Below are positions 45,919 to 58,134 of a DNA stretch of 64,000 nucleotides, one piece after another. The stretch is from NCBI GenBank assembly GCA_008477525.1, contig SPDT01000007.1, positions 4,464,001 through 4,528,000 on the forward strand, in the 5' to 3' direction. Within the stretch, counting starts at the first letter, position 1. Each line of letters starts with the position of its first letter. Position numbers and translations under genes: made by a program. The DNA comes from Hypomyces perniciosus (taxonomy: Eukaryota; Ascomycota; Sordariomycetes; Hypocreales; Hypocreaceae). A model generated the notes under the pieces. The model had not been told where the DNA came from and did not search any database. It was given only the letters and a program-made list of their open reading frames with translations.

Positions 45919-47958
45919 GGTGTGACCCGGCGATAACGAGAGGTAGTAATGCTAGTATGTAGGTTGGCTGCATATTGGATGATAGAGATATATCCTAGCG
46001 AGATAAAATAAGTATTATGAACTTCTTTAAACCATAATCTGGTTCAGATAGGGGATATACCTTTATATTTCGTAAATATAATTGATATTGTTGAGTGCGG
46101 AAATAAAGGATCAAGACAAAGGGACTTATAGCTTTATATAGCTAGACTTTTATATAGGTACTATATTCAGAGAATTACTATTTACACACATGTATGTCTC
46201 TATTTGCACACAACTTCCAATTCCGCCCCATATCTTTTCAGCCAATTCCCTACATCCTAGGCACAAAGCCCAATTTCGTTAATTAGGCAATTATATTTCG
46301 TACTTCGTACTCCATACGAAGTACAGAGTAAACCAAACCAAGGTAAGTAAATCTACAGCAGCCCGCTAAAATCTGCCGCCTGCATACCGCTTCTTCTTTG
46401 TGTTAGCTATGTGCATATATAGCGAGGCCACTACGGCATATTCTCTTTCATAGAATCAAGCTTCATTTCCCATCTCTCTATGCTCCAATAGCTGTGCCGC
46501 GCTCCGCCACAGAAGTTATTTGTAAATAGTAGTTCTCTATATTTAACTAAACACTTAAAAATACAAACTGCGAAGATTATAAGCATAATATTAGTAATAC
46601 AAATAAGCACTGGTAGTATATGATTATGGTTAACAGGTTTAGTTAACTAAAATATAAACGTAATATCTTTTATATCCTCTATAGTTAATAGAGGAAACTT
46701 ATGCTCCGTATATTATAACACTATAATATATATATTCCGCAAATAGTTATATACTACTTAGCAACTAGTAACGCCCCTACTATATAGTACCTAGTAAAAC
46801 TCCCTGAACCAAATCTAATGCAACTTACTAGTATAATCAAGGTTGACACATAGCATATAAGGTCACTTATCCACGCATATTGTGTGGAGCTTCACTTTTG
46901 CTGGATTTGTGGTCTGACAAAGGTCAATTCCTTCATCTTATAGACGGTAGTAAGGCGGCAAAGCCGTACTCGCCCCATACTACCCTTGCAGCAACACGGT
47001 ACCGTATTACGATTCAAGTAGTAATAGTAAAAATTAGGTAATATAGCCTGTATTAAGCTAAATTGTTGGTACTTCTATTATGCACCTGGTTTAGTAGAGA
47101 ACTAATATACTATTTAATTTCTGTTATTTGATTATGATAAACCTTTGGGACTGCCTTAGTGCTGCCATAAGCTGACTCTTCTTTTTGTGACTTAACCTTC
47201 GTAAAAGTGAGTTATTTAAATGTAGTTGGTAATAGTAATCCGTATGGAGTATACACTATCCATTTCTGTGGGCTGCTTCTTCCCTTTACCCACATAACCT
47301 AACTTAGAAGACTTCTCAACACGTCCTCGTAGACTCCATTCAAGGCACCGAGGATTACTGTGCGTCGCTACTCGTATTTTATTAGTTACTCGTAGGATTC
47401 CAAACTCACCCTTATACTGGAGGGGTGTGAGCCCAATAGCTGGCATACTCGTAAATGTTGGGATATAACTAAGTATACCACCGATATTGGAACTGAGCCC
47501 TCGTACAAAACGGTGGCATTGTGAGTACCGTTCTTTTTATTGGGTCAGCAAACTAAACGGTGGTAAATTGCTTCGCCTGGGTTGATCGTCCTCCAAGAAC
47601 GGAATTATGTGACTCTGAATTTGGAGTCTTGGGAGGCAAAAGATGGAGGACATGAAACTCAAGAAAAGAGCTTACGGGACCCCGAATTTTCCACTACCTG
47701 TAGTCAGTCGTATGTACAAGGGGCATCATAATTCAACACTTTGTTGCGTAGCACGTAATAGATGGAGGATCACCAAAGTGCAATGTGAGTAGTCGAGTTG
47801 TCAAATGCAATATAACCTATGCTATTAGCTATAATTGCTGAGGTGTACACTTCACTTTTGCTGGTCTGGTACAACGGTTTAACACGAGTGAGACTTAAAT
47901 AAGGCCTCAACCCCTTCCCAGTATATAGTTGGATGAAGAGACGTCTTCCTCTACCATC
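45919..47958. other. AT-rich island, RIP-like decayed DNA
   Basis: The sequence from about 45950 to 47250 is visibly AT-rich and full of TA dinucleotides (TATATAG, TTATAT, TAATA) with no open frame of note, unlike the flanks. This is the look of repeat-induced point mutation of an old transposable element. A 15-nt direct repeat, CTTCACTTTTGCTGG, occurs at 46890-46904 and 47850-47864. A TACTTCGTACTCC-type motif lies at 46299-46330. No transposase or LTR pair could be identified. Confidence 0.55.
46299..46330. repeat. TACTTCGTAC motif cluster in the AT-rich island
   Basis: Overlapping units CGTACTTCGTACTCC and TACGAAGTACAGAGTA form an imperfect inverted repeat. Confidence 0.7.
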
Positions 47959-48570
47959 TCAGTACGTAGTAGTATCTGCGTCTCTCATAGTTACCCCCTC
48001 ATTCACTCTCAGACGGTCTTGTGTACCCTTTCTCTTCTGGCAGCACCTTGGTACAGCTAGTACTCTCTTGCCTGTATATCCTGCCGAATCTACTGCAAAT
48101 GCCAGGTGCTCATTCGCGTACTCCCCCCCATCCTCATCCATTTCAATGATATTAATCTGTAATACATCAGGATCTGAGTCATCAGCGGGAACAAGATGGT
48201 CAAATGTAACGCCATAGTAGTCAATTTTCCTGTTGACCGATAGGCAATGGTTAGCTACTAGCTGGAAAAGAAGATATAACTGACCTCAAATGTATACTAG
48301 TAATATTATGCGTACCTCAACGGCCTCACCTCTCTCACCCAGCCTAGGTATTCGTCTCGCACAATTAAATCGCCAGTAACCTCTGGGCGCATTTTCTGCC
48401 CATAGATTGTCTCGTATGCTAATTTGGCAAGCTCTGGGCCAGCCTTTCGTCTCTGGTCCACTAACACGGAAATAACTTAACTTAAGGGCGGCAGTTGAGA
48501 ATCGCCTCAGTACTCGTTTGGGGTAGAAAATACGACCGCACATGATACATAGCACGGAGATTATTGCCAA
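47959..48570 (-). pseudogene. Decayed coding fragments of unknown origin
   Basis: Minus-strand reading gives two protein-like blocks. One lies at about 48330-48560 (PETKGWPRACQISIRDNLWA and RGYWRFNCARRIPRLGERG). The other is at about 47960-48233 (IDYYGVTFDHLVPADDSDPD and EDGGEYANEHLAFAVDSAGY). They are separated by an intron-like gap ending TCAACAG just before the second block. A third block in another frame just upstream reads YNLMPMEAIGNNLRAMYHVR. Frame changes and stops suggest decay. I do not recognise the family. Their position next to the AT-rich island fits a degraded accessory gene or transposon gene. Confidence 0.35.
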
Positions 48571-48846
48571 TGGCTTCCATCGGCATAAGGTTGTAGAAAC
48601 CTGATATTATTACTACGAATGACCAAGCCACCCGAGATAGCCATGCCAGGTCGAACGATCCACATTGATCTATCTGGTACTCTGAGCAAAGAGAACTTGG
48701 ATAGCACCAGGTAAAAGGATCCCTATCATATCACCTAGATTTCTACCTAGAATCTTGCCACTATCCCAACCGCACCCCAGGTGCTAACAAGTAGAATCCT
48801 CGAGACAGCTCCAAGTACAAAACACCATCGCCAACAATAAACTTGC

Positions 48847-51800
48847 CTAAATGTTCAATCTATCCATGTTCCTCCCAAGATCATCAATTTCCGCTGCATG
48901 CCTCGTGCCTTCAACCGCTTGATGATGTTGTCCCCCAATCCTGGCTCCACACTCCGGACATCTCGCTTCCTCCATCGGCATCCCACACTCGCCAATGGTA
49001 AAGGGATGGTTATTCTCACAGGTGTACCAATGTCCAGTTCCCATCAGCTCTCTTGACATCGCTTTGTACACAGACCGCAGTTCCTCTGTCGTGACTGGCC
49101 GATAGACGCCGTCATTGATCATATTCTCAATAGCGTCAATCTCGTCCTTGCACGCGGCTGTGGACGGGTACTTCTCCAATAACGCGCGGGCCTGACTGAT
49201 GTGGCTCAGTGCCTCTTCTTTCAAGTTGTCTGTATTCTGCTCCTTCATGATACTCCTATCGTCGGACCTTGGCCACATGGTGCATGAGTCGAAAGAGAGA
49301 CAGAATCCGCAGAGCTGTGCGGCAAAAATGTGGCCCTGAACCTCTTCTCTTGGGTACTTGGAGCTGCGGGAAAGCTCAATGAGATGCACAGCGTCAGACC
49401 AATGGACCGACAAATCTAACTTGACTTCTGTTTGGACTTGGCCAGCCTGTTTGCTCACTTGGCGAAAGTCCGAAAGAATAATGAGATCACACTTGAGCAA
49501 TAACTCTGTCGCAAGAAGAGACCCTTTGACTTGTATAATGGACTCGTCGTATCGAAACTCTCGATTGGTCATATTCTGGCGATTGGCAAATTGTACGAGG
49601 TCTGCTACCCGCTGGAAAGGTTGTTCCTCTCGTCGAACATCGCCTGCATATGAGCTAATCTGTTTCCACAGTCGAATAATGGAGTTATAGCGTCCGTTGC
49701 CCACACCCTTCTGTAATTCCTGAAGCTGTCGCTGCCTTGAGCCGACACGAGTCAGGTTGCCAATTCCTGAAGCTGAGGAAGCCATCCTGGTTCCTTGTGC
49801 TTTCTCAAGGCCATCTTGTTCCGCAAGCAAACGGGTGGCAAGGGAGAGATATTTCTCATTTGACCACGCTATGAACTTCTTCGTCGCTTCATCAAGCATC
49901 GCTCGCCGTACGATACGACCGTATCTTGAAATGTTTCGAAGCGGCCCACGGCAGTTGGCGCATACACGAATACCCAAGTCGTCCATCGAGAAGGGCTCAG
50001 AAAGCTTTGTGATTCGTTTCGGATGACCGTTCACGTCCGTCTCGTAGTGAGATCCCATACCCATCTGCCCATCCATTGATGAGACAGTGAGGAAGTGTCC
50101 ACAGTCGGGGAAAATGCATGGCTCTTCGTCCAAGTCGATTTCGTGGTATTCTTTCATCTCAAGGAAGTCGACACACACAGACTTGATCTCTTCAGAGGCG
50201 CACCGTTGGCAAAATACCTGGTCTGGGCAGGTCTCTCCACAGAGCGAAGGGCCTATGACTGTTAGCATCAGAGCGTTGGAATAAGAAAGTGTGGATGAAC
50301 TCACATTGATGGCCGCATCCTAGTTTCTTCTCACATCTCTTAGAACAAGGAACCCAGTCGCATGGCGCAGCACAGGGCATCGTGCACTGTGTATGAGGAC
50401 AATTCGAATGACATGTATTCTCCGCGCAAGGAGCGCAAGGCTCATGGCAGGGCTTACTGCATTTTGAATGGCCACAACGCACCTCGCATGTTTCTTTGCA
50501 AGGTGGACACTTCTTATCACCGTGGCAAGGTTCAGAGCAACTGTGACGGCATGTCGAGTAATTGCGACCGCATCTCTGCTCGCAGATGCCATGATTCTGT
50601 GCCGTGATCTTGCCGTTCTCTCTAGTGTTGCATCTGGAACAGGGACTCTTGCACGTATGACCGCACTCGCGGGGATGACCACACGGGGCATTGCAGCGAT
50701 AGTTGGCGGCGGCTACATTTTCATGGCATTGAACCTTGACAACATGATTGCAAGCCGGCACAGTCCGCGTAACTGAAACTCCGCAACGGATCGAGGCAGG
50801 ATTCTGGGCCTCCCAGCATTTGGCCGAAGTGAGCCTGTGACCACATGGAAGTGCGAGATCAATGTGTTCCAGCTGAAAATAACACCTCCCTAAACACGGC
50901 TCGCCACATCGACGAGGGCAGGGGTGATCGCAACCTTTCTGTGGCCTGGGACAGTCCTCCAGGCATTTAACGGCATTATGTAGAACGTCCGAATGACATC
51001 TTCCAATACAAGAATGGCCACAATGGAGTCTCTTGTCGCATGGCAGATTGCATCCACTCTCTGGAGAAAACAACAAGAAATGATCTGGCTCGGAGACACG
51101 AATCGGCAGATCGGGATGCCGTTTACACTGGAGCTCCAAACTGGTACCAATGCAGCCGCTGTCTCGGAGTGTATCAATCACCTCCGCCCACATAGGGACA
51201 TTGTAGTATGTATTCGAGTTGCCGATGATGTACATGCCGTGTTTCGCGCGTGATAAAAGAACATTGATTCGATTGAAGGTGCTGAGAAAGCCGCAATTCT
51301 TTCGTGGACTGCTCCGGACAAGAGAGATGACAATGACTTTTGCTTCCTCGCCCTGGAAGTTGTCCACCGTCGCAGCCCTGACGCTTTTGAGAAGCGTTGT
51401 CTTGCCGGACTGCATTTGTATGGCTGCAGTTGCTTCCTGGGTGCCGTTTTCGAACTCTTCAAGTTCAGCAAGGTCACGATCGTTCAGACAGATCTCAAAC
51501 TTTGACTCCATTCGGCGTCGTAATTTGTGGAGTTGACCAAGATATGGAGTAATGACTGCGATGTCACCCTGGGAATACTCCCCCTGTTTCACGAGGTGAG
51601 AGATTAAAGAAACCGTCATATCGATTTCGAAATCGTTCGAATGCGAGGTGTTTACGGGGTCATGGCTAGCCGCGCCAGCTTCAAGCCGGTCGTGATGGAG
51701 CCAAAATAATCGCTCTTTCATGCCTACCACGCCTGGATATTTCATCACATTCTCCGCGTCTTTCAGTGAGGGGTACAGAGTTGATCGCACAAGTCTAGCT

Positions 51801-54800
51801 ATCGACGGGTGCATCCGTCTCTGGGTTTCCAATGTGCTGAATGGAACTCGTAGATCCGTTGGGTGCGGTGGTTGAACAAGTCTTTCGAATAAAGATGTGT
51901 CCAAAGAGTACTGTTTGCCCCGAGGGTTCGTGCTTTGCAGTTCATAGTTTTGAATCTGCGGGCGCAGTTGGAGATGGTCGCCGATCAAGATAGCATGTTC
52001 AACTGACGGGAGCAGTGCGGTTAGGATGTGAGCCTCCAACACCTCACCAGCTTCTTCGCAAAGCATGACTTTGCACCGTAGTTTCCGGAGAAGGTCTAGA
52101 TTTCTTGCAAGGCCAGTTGTTGTAACTCCAACGACATTGGCCTGCTCGAGGCAACGTAAATCCACATCGCTACGCACGCGACTTCGCTGAGCTATAAGCT
52201 GGGTATGCTGTTCCTGAAATCTCGAAATCTTGTTGACGATTGGAGCCATTATGCTGTCCAGCCAGGAGCGATGTAGCACGAGGCGCTCAGCATGGTTCAT
52301 ACTGGACAGCCTTGCTGTATTCAGGATCCCAGTTTGACGACAGCGAGTATTATCTCGAGAGCCACCGGCGATCCATCGCTTCAAGAGTGTTTGCGGTTTA
52401 TTGGACACTGTCTCCCATTCATCCTCGGTCTTTCCAAATAACTCTCCATGATGCTTGGGGAACGCCTGCTCTAGGAATGTTTTCAAAGTCTGTTGGGAAT
52501 CTGAGGCTGATAATCCATTGAGTGCACCGCTCATCTCGCGATCAAGACTGCGTAAGCTCTCTTCCACTCGATAAAGTTCGGACCTTTCTGACCTCGTTCG
52601 GTCATTCTTTTGGACGACGAGTCGTAAATTAAGATCCTGCAACCTCTCTGACTTCGACCGAGACCCCATTCGAATTACCCTATCGACCCCATCATCGAGA
52701 AGATGCTCAAGCAGTTGATCCAGAGCATGGTTGGTGTAGCAAACACATAGTATCGGCCCAAGACTCGCTTTCCGTTTGTTTGCCAATAAGACTTTGATAA
52801 TCTTTTCGCCGCTATAGCTCTTGCCAGTACCCGGGGGACCTTGGATGAGTGACAGTTCTCGTGACAGGGTGTTCAGGAGGGCAGAAGACTGCGTCAAGTC
52901 AAGACTTGATCGTGATTCAACCAAACTTGGACTTGGGGGATGCTGAGGCGAAATGACAAACTCAGTCTTGTCGTGTGTCAGACACTGGATATCGAACTCG
53001 AAGCCAGCGGTCCTCGCGTACAGCGCCGGTTGTATATTAGCCTCGACAGCAACATCATCTAATGGTGCCAACAGATTTGTAAATGGGATTTTTGGTTTCC
53101 GGTACATTAATTTGAGGGCCTCGAGTGTGTGCTTAAAGGATGCTAGAAGGATACCGGGAAACTCAACGATATATCGTTGGCGTGATGAGCCCACACCCTT
53201 GTACCAATGCAGGGCCTGTGAGACCTCATCTTGACTTGCATCAATGAGTTGTAAGTTGACGTATAGAAAACTTTCATCGTCTGAAAGGGTGAAGACTTTG
53301 GTTGTTGCCGCAGACTCAGAGTCTTCCTGGGTCGGTTTCTTGTCGCGACGATCCTTTTTGTCGTCTTTGCTCCTCATAGTTGAGTCGGAAACGATGCAAA
53401 ACAGTACTGATCTAGTTGCATCTATGACACAGACCAATGCTCCTGCCTGGAGCCGCTTGGACTTTTCCCACCAGTCTTTTCTCTGTTTAGGATTCAGTGC
53501 CTGGATGGAGGAAGGTTGGTTGCAACAGACGATCAGATCCAGGCCAGTATTTGTGTCAAACTTGATGTCGACAGGTGTGGCACAGTCATACGTGTACGTG
53601 CGCAAGTTGTTAGTATTCGACTGGTGGCCAACCCTGTTGCCGGTACTGCGAATGTGCTCGAACGCATCGCGGACTGCATCTCGCAGCTGTCCGACAGTAT
53701 CCTCTCGAACCAGACGAAACTCCCTGTCTAGTCGTCCGCGGATGCCGGAAATGTGCCATTGGGAACTGTCATTTGTTGGCAAATACTCTCCTCGCGGTGA
53801 CATGATCTCTTCATATGTTGGCAAGATCTTGATCTTGTCAATTTCTGCGTGGTCGTTATTGTGTCGCGGTCCGTCGACGGACAAGTGACCAGGGAGGTCT
53901 CGTCTCAACACGAAGGTTTCTCGAGATACAGGGACCCGAGCTGGAATCTGCAGGTTTACCAGATGATCACCAACTTGGAGACGTTGGCGAATATAGTCGA
54001 GGTACTTGGATGCCTGAAGACGATGAAACTCTTCCTCGGGCAGTGATTCCCCATCCACAAAAGCAGCCAAGACAGTGGCAAATTTTGAGAAACTATCATT
54101 GACAATGTTGGTAGTGTTGCAATCCAACATTTTTGCTAATACAGCAAACGATAGTTCGACTACTTCCGCCAGTGAGGCTCGTGTTGAGGTGGTTGGCCAA
54201 GCTTGAACCAACAGGGCGATGTAGTTGAAGAGTCTGTCCATCCGAGAACCGCCTACGCCAAGGAGGTAGTTGGATATTGCTGCAACCTCTTGCTCCAAGA
54301 CAGCAGAATCCACGACGCGGGGGTGGGTTATGAGCTGAAAGAGTGGCTTGATTTCGGTCAACCAGAGGCGGTCTTTCGTTGCAGGGATGTTATCCGAGGG
54401 GATGTGCCGGTCTATCACATCCTTAATGAAAGACAGACCGGCTTCTGTAACCACGAGCTTGATGGTCTCTTGAGCGCCGCCGACGTCTCCATCCATCAGC
54501 TCAAGGGCAAGTTGAAAGAACTGGCTCACGACCTGGGGTGGTGGTCGAGCCATTTGTTCGCCTTGTTGTAGTAGCCGCTTCCATTTCCATAGTTTCCCTT
54601 CTGGAGGGCGACTATTTTTGTTGCCAGAGGGTGGGCTATTGGCGGTAGAGTGCTCACGTCTCCCGAACTGCCCACCCTGTGTACTTTTCGTGTCGTGCGA
54701 GAATTTACATCGGGCGCCGTATTTGCACCTCTTGTTTCGTTGAAACTCGAAGCATGGTTTAAGGGGGTCGTTAGATGGTGTGTTGGTAGGGTGTCGGAGT

Positions 54801-54865
54801 CTAGAAAGCATGATGAGTGCAGGGAGCAATCTCTTTCGTTGCAATACTCACCGATTACTCGCCAT
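48847..54865 (-). CDS. NFX1-type zinc-finger SF1 helicase (ZNFX1/Hrr1/SAD-3-like)
   Basis: Three exons, 54852-54865, 50305-54800 and 48847-50252, give 1,971 residues in phase. The tiny first exon (MASN plus a split Arg) ends at GTGAGT and makes the start unambiguous. A CCCH zinc finger comes first: Cys21, Cys30, Cys36, His40 (CFEFQRNKRCKYGARCKFSH). The superfamily-1 helicase core has Walker A GPPGTGKS at residues 659-666, the Walker B-like CEEAGE, a downstream GDHLQLRPQIQNYEL and the VDNFQGEEAKVIVISLVRS motif. The C-terminal third has many Cys/His NFX1-type fingers (CGHSCIGRCH, CGEPCLGRC, CGHPRECGHTC). This is the layout of animal ZNFX1 and of fission-yeast Hrr1 and Neurospora SAD-3, helicases of small-RNA silencing; the fungal family also has other paralogues, so the exact role is open. 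Confidence 0.93.
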
Positions 54866-55401
54866 ACTCTGGTTATTGAAACATTCAAAGCGCTGGAGGT
54901 GAAAGGTCTGGTAGTGTTGAGAAGGTCTGGGCTGTCTGGTCTGGTGTTCAGGGGCGAAATAGAAGGACCGCGGGGAGGCACAGATTAAAGAAACCAGAAT
55001 TCAGAATCTTGACAGAGATTCCGGAGAGAGAATAGCTTCCGGAGAGAGAATAGCTTGCGGGGAGAAATCAGGCAGCCAGGAGCCTGATTTACTTGGCTTG
55101 CGAGCTGGCGACCTACAACTGGTGACCAAGCATGATACAATTGGTCGCCTCATGCAAAGGGTCGTTGGCCTCCCACATAGATGGGCGAAAGGCGCCTTTC
55201 TTTTATCATCCAATTAAATGTGATTAATTTGCAGATATTTTCTGACTGTAAGCATCTGAATCCGTCATGAGCTTTTATTTCCAACCAATCTGGCAAGATT
55301 GTACATCACCTGTGGTCGCACCTGTGGTCGCCTGTGCTTGGTGATAGCTCCAGCCAGCCTATATGCATATGCATGAGCATGACGAAAGAGAGGCCGTCAC
55401 C
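54866..55401. other. Intergenic region
   Basis: Between the helicase start and the end of the HET gene. A tandem 18-nt unit (CCGGAGAGAGAATAGCTT) occurs twice at about 55020-55055, and a short duplication ACCTGTGGTCGC at about 55308-55331. Nothing coding is supported. Confidence 0.6.
55020..55055. repeat. Two tandem copies of an 18-nt unit
   Basis: CCGGAGAGAGAATAGCTT is repeated directly, followed by a degenerate third copy (GCGGGGAGAAATCAG). Located downstream of the HET gene. Confidence 0.7.
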
Positions 55402-57103
55402 TTAGCCTTGGTCGTTCGCGGCCTTTTCCTTCTCCCGGTTCTGCCAGAAAAAGGATAGCATTCCAGGTTTGTCCTCGCGAAAGTTTTCCATCTGTGCGGG
55501 CTCGTATACAAGATCAATGCAGTAAACCACTCTTCCAGACATAGTAGCCCTTTCCAGAGACACTGTCACCTGGTGAGAAATAGAGCTCCTATTATTCCTC
55601 ACTAGAACACTTCTTATATCCCGCCGCTTGCGTGCCGCATCGGCCAATTGCCTGTCTTGCCGCATGGCCTGGATCAACTCGGCGCCATCATACGCCGTAG
55701 CAATGGTAATCCAGGGCTCATCCTCGCCTTCTGACTTTCCAAAAGCTAGGAGAAATGACGAGCCCTTCATGATATCTTTGCTAATTGGGCTAGCGTCAAA
55801 TACTCTGAAATAGCCGCGGCCTGTGAACTCTGAAGCTCCCTCTGTTATGAACATGCGCCTTTGAGAATCCCATTCCTCCAAAGGCATCATGCTTGCCGCT
55901 TCGAACGGGAACTCTGGCGAGTGTGTTTTACCCGGATAGTTGAAACCGTTGCGGAACATAAAAGCGTTACTGTGGCTGCCTTCTAAATCCCGGGAGCGGT
56001 CTTCACTGATGGTTTTGAAGAGGAAGACAAGAGTTGGTTTCGGAACAGACCCTGGGTTGATAGGTGCAAACTCATGGGCCTTGACTCTCCCGTATACACC
56101 ACCTCCACGTGGTGAGATCCAGATTCCAATCTGTTTATTGCCCTCACTAGTGAGTTCAGAACAGTTCAATCTCAAAAAGTAATCATCAACCCCTGAGTAG
56201 AGCTCTATGTTCACACGAAGACCCTTGTTGGTGATGGAGAATTCTGGATTGAAGACCGTATCACTCATCAGCCTGATAGATCCAGAGTCGTGGAAGTCGG
56301 CCGGATGGGAAGCGAATACACCGCGATACGTCTGATTCGAGGAACGTGCTCGCCAGGCAAAAAGACTCAGGTCGTTGTTGTTTTTCGCAATTTCCTCTTG
56401 AAGTCTAAGGAAGGCCCGTTTGGCTTCACCGTATAGCATAGGCATATTAACATCAAATATTCCCAGTAAGCAATACGCCATGTCCTCGATGCGAGTTGTC
56501 TGCCGTGTCGAAGCCCATGACATTCGCTGGGCTACTGAGAGTCGTGGAAGACACCTAGGGTCCTGCAGAACGTCGGCGCTGATCTTGGTGATTGCGATTA
56601 TCTGTTCAACGAGGTCCCTCTTTGTCCCACGGAAGCTCCACTCTCGATCGTAGAACTCGACTCGCCGCGGCGCAATGAGTTCCTGAAGAGTCCATCCACG
56701 TGTGAACCATCGGCAGCTCTTCATGGGCGAATTCTTTGACGTGAGACGCACACCATCTTTTTCCATAGGCAAGTCTTCAAGCCACACATAGCAGACCACA
56801 GAAGCTTTGTACCATTCAAACATGGAGTTAATTGCCTCAGTCAGTTCGGCGCTGCTAGTCTTGTCTATGCAGCACGTGTCAACCCAGGAGTACTTGAGAC
56901 CAGATACTCTCGCCAGCTCGCAGGTTTTCTGGATCTTTACAAAGCCCCTCTTTTGCTGCCGTACCCCCTTGTCTGGGTTATTGAAGTCTTGGAAGGTGAC
57001 TTCGCCCCCCCCATGTGTGCGACAAAATAGCATACTCAGGAACCTGACTCCCGCTACCCATAAACTCCTCCATGATCATCGATTCATTGTTGATGAGCCT
57101 CAT
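55402..57103 (-). pseudogene. HET-domain protein, broken by a frameshift
   Basis: The first frame starts at MRLINNES (ATG at 57103) and reads PEYAILSHTWGG. The next frame continues GEVTFQDFNNPDKGV and stays open to 55402. The two meet in a run of eight C (eight G on the coding strand) at 57005-57012; seven would keep TGG-GGG-GGC-GAA in frame, and no GT-AG intron fits. The HET domain is otherwise complete: YSWVDTCCIDKTSSAELTEA, SVVCYVWLEDLP, WFTRGWTLQELIAPRRVEFY and the later YCLLGIFDVNMPMLYGEAK. About 570 residues in all, with a C-terminal part of unknown fold. HET proteins trigger growth arrest or cell death on non-self fusion. An upstream ATG at 57214 is also in the first frame. Confidence 0.82.
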
Positions 57104-58134
57104 GACTTTTTGAACCTTCGCGAGGTCCCAGCTCGGCCTTGGGAGAGAGTGATCCAATAACGTTGTTGAACTGGATGGATGCAAGAAATTGAATAGTCTC
57201 TCTGTCAAACCCAATCACGGGCGACTTTTAAGTTGTTCTCCACGTGTTTCTCACCATCTTGCCCTGAGTTTGAGCTTTGCAGGGATGGCCTTCAGCTGGT
57301 GTTGTGGCGTGTCAGCAGGACCCCAAGCAATGCTTCTGTTGGTTCCAGTAGCAGAGCTACTTCTCGTGATGGGGCGATGGGAAGTCGAGCTGTTTATAAT
57401 CCTCAGCACATTGCGCACGCATTCCTTTCCAGAATCTTAACTCATAAATTGTCGCATATCTTCGGATTTAATTGGACTGAATAACGGGGCTCAGGCAAAA
57501 GCGGCCATCGTAAGGAAGGAAATCTTGACTTTTGTTGTCTGTAGTAGAAAATGTATGAAAGAGATACTGCGAATGCCAACAAAGAGAGGCTCAGTGGAAG
57601 CATTCTGGCAACACTAAGATAGCTGATGCTCTCATTATGTCCTCAAGTTGATTCGTTCCATTGTGACGGGATGAATGCTTATGGGAACAGGACTGTTCAT
57701 TTGGCACTTCCAGCCAGGAGCCTAGAGATGCACCCACGATAAGCCTTGAAGGCCATGATGGTAACCTGAATCCTCTGCTTTCTTGAATTTTACTTCTGCA
57801 AAATATTCTTTAAACCTCAATTCATTTCTCCAAACTTGGAAAAACTGCGCCGAGCGCCAATACATGGTGAGCAGGCCGTCTCGTCCAATATCAAGTCTCA
57901 CATGCTAGCAAGGGGGTTCTCTTACAGGCTAACCAAATCGTGAGCCACTGTTCATTTCCTTCAACAAAGATGGCGACGATAAATCGATATTATCCTCGCC
58001 CATTTCATTCATTCCGTCGTTTCAATCATTCATCCATAATTACCTTATATCGACATATATGTACCAGCTGATACCCAACGTTGCAGTCAATGCTTGAACG
58101 AGGATCGAGGATCATCGTCATCAGCCGTCTGGCT
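57104..58134. other. Intergenic region
   Basis: Contains the probable promoter of the HET gene and the 3' flank of the DUF3716-like gene. No gene, repeat or motif cluster was recognised. Confidence 0.55.

Noticed and set aside
45919..48570. Intact transposon with terminal repeats
   Set aside because: No transposase or reverse-transcriptase motif, no convincing terminal inverted repeats and no LTR pair; only an isolated 15-nt direct repeat was seen.
53244..53888. 214-codon open frame on the plus strand
   Set aside because: Lies fully inside the NFX1-type helicase exon on the other strand; no family resemblance.
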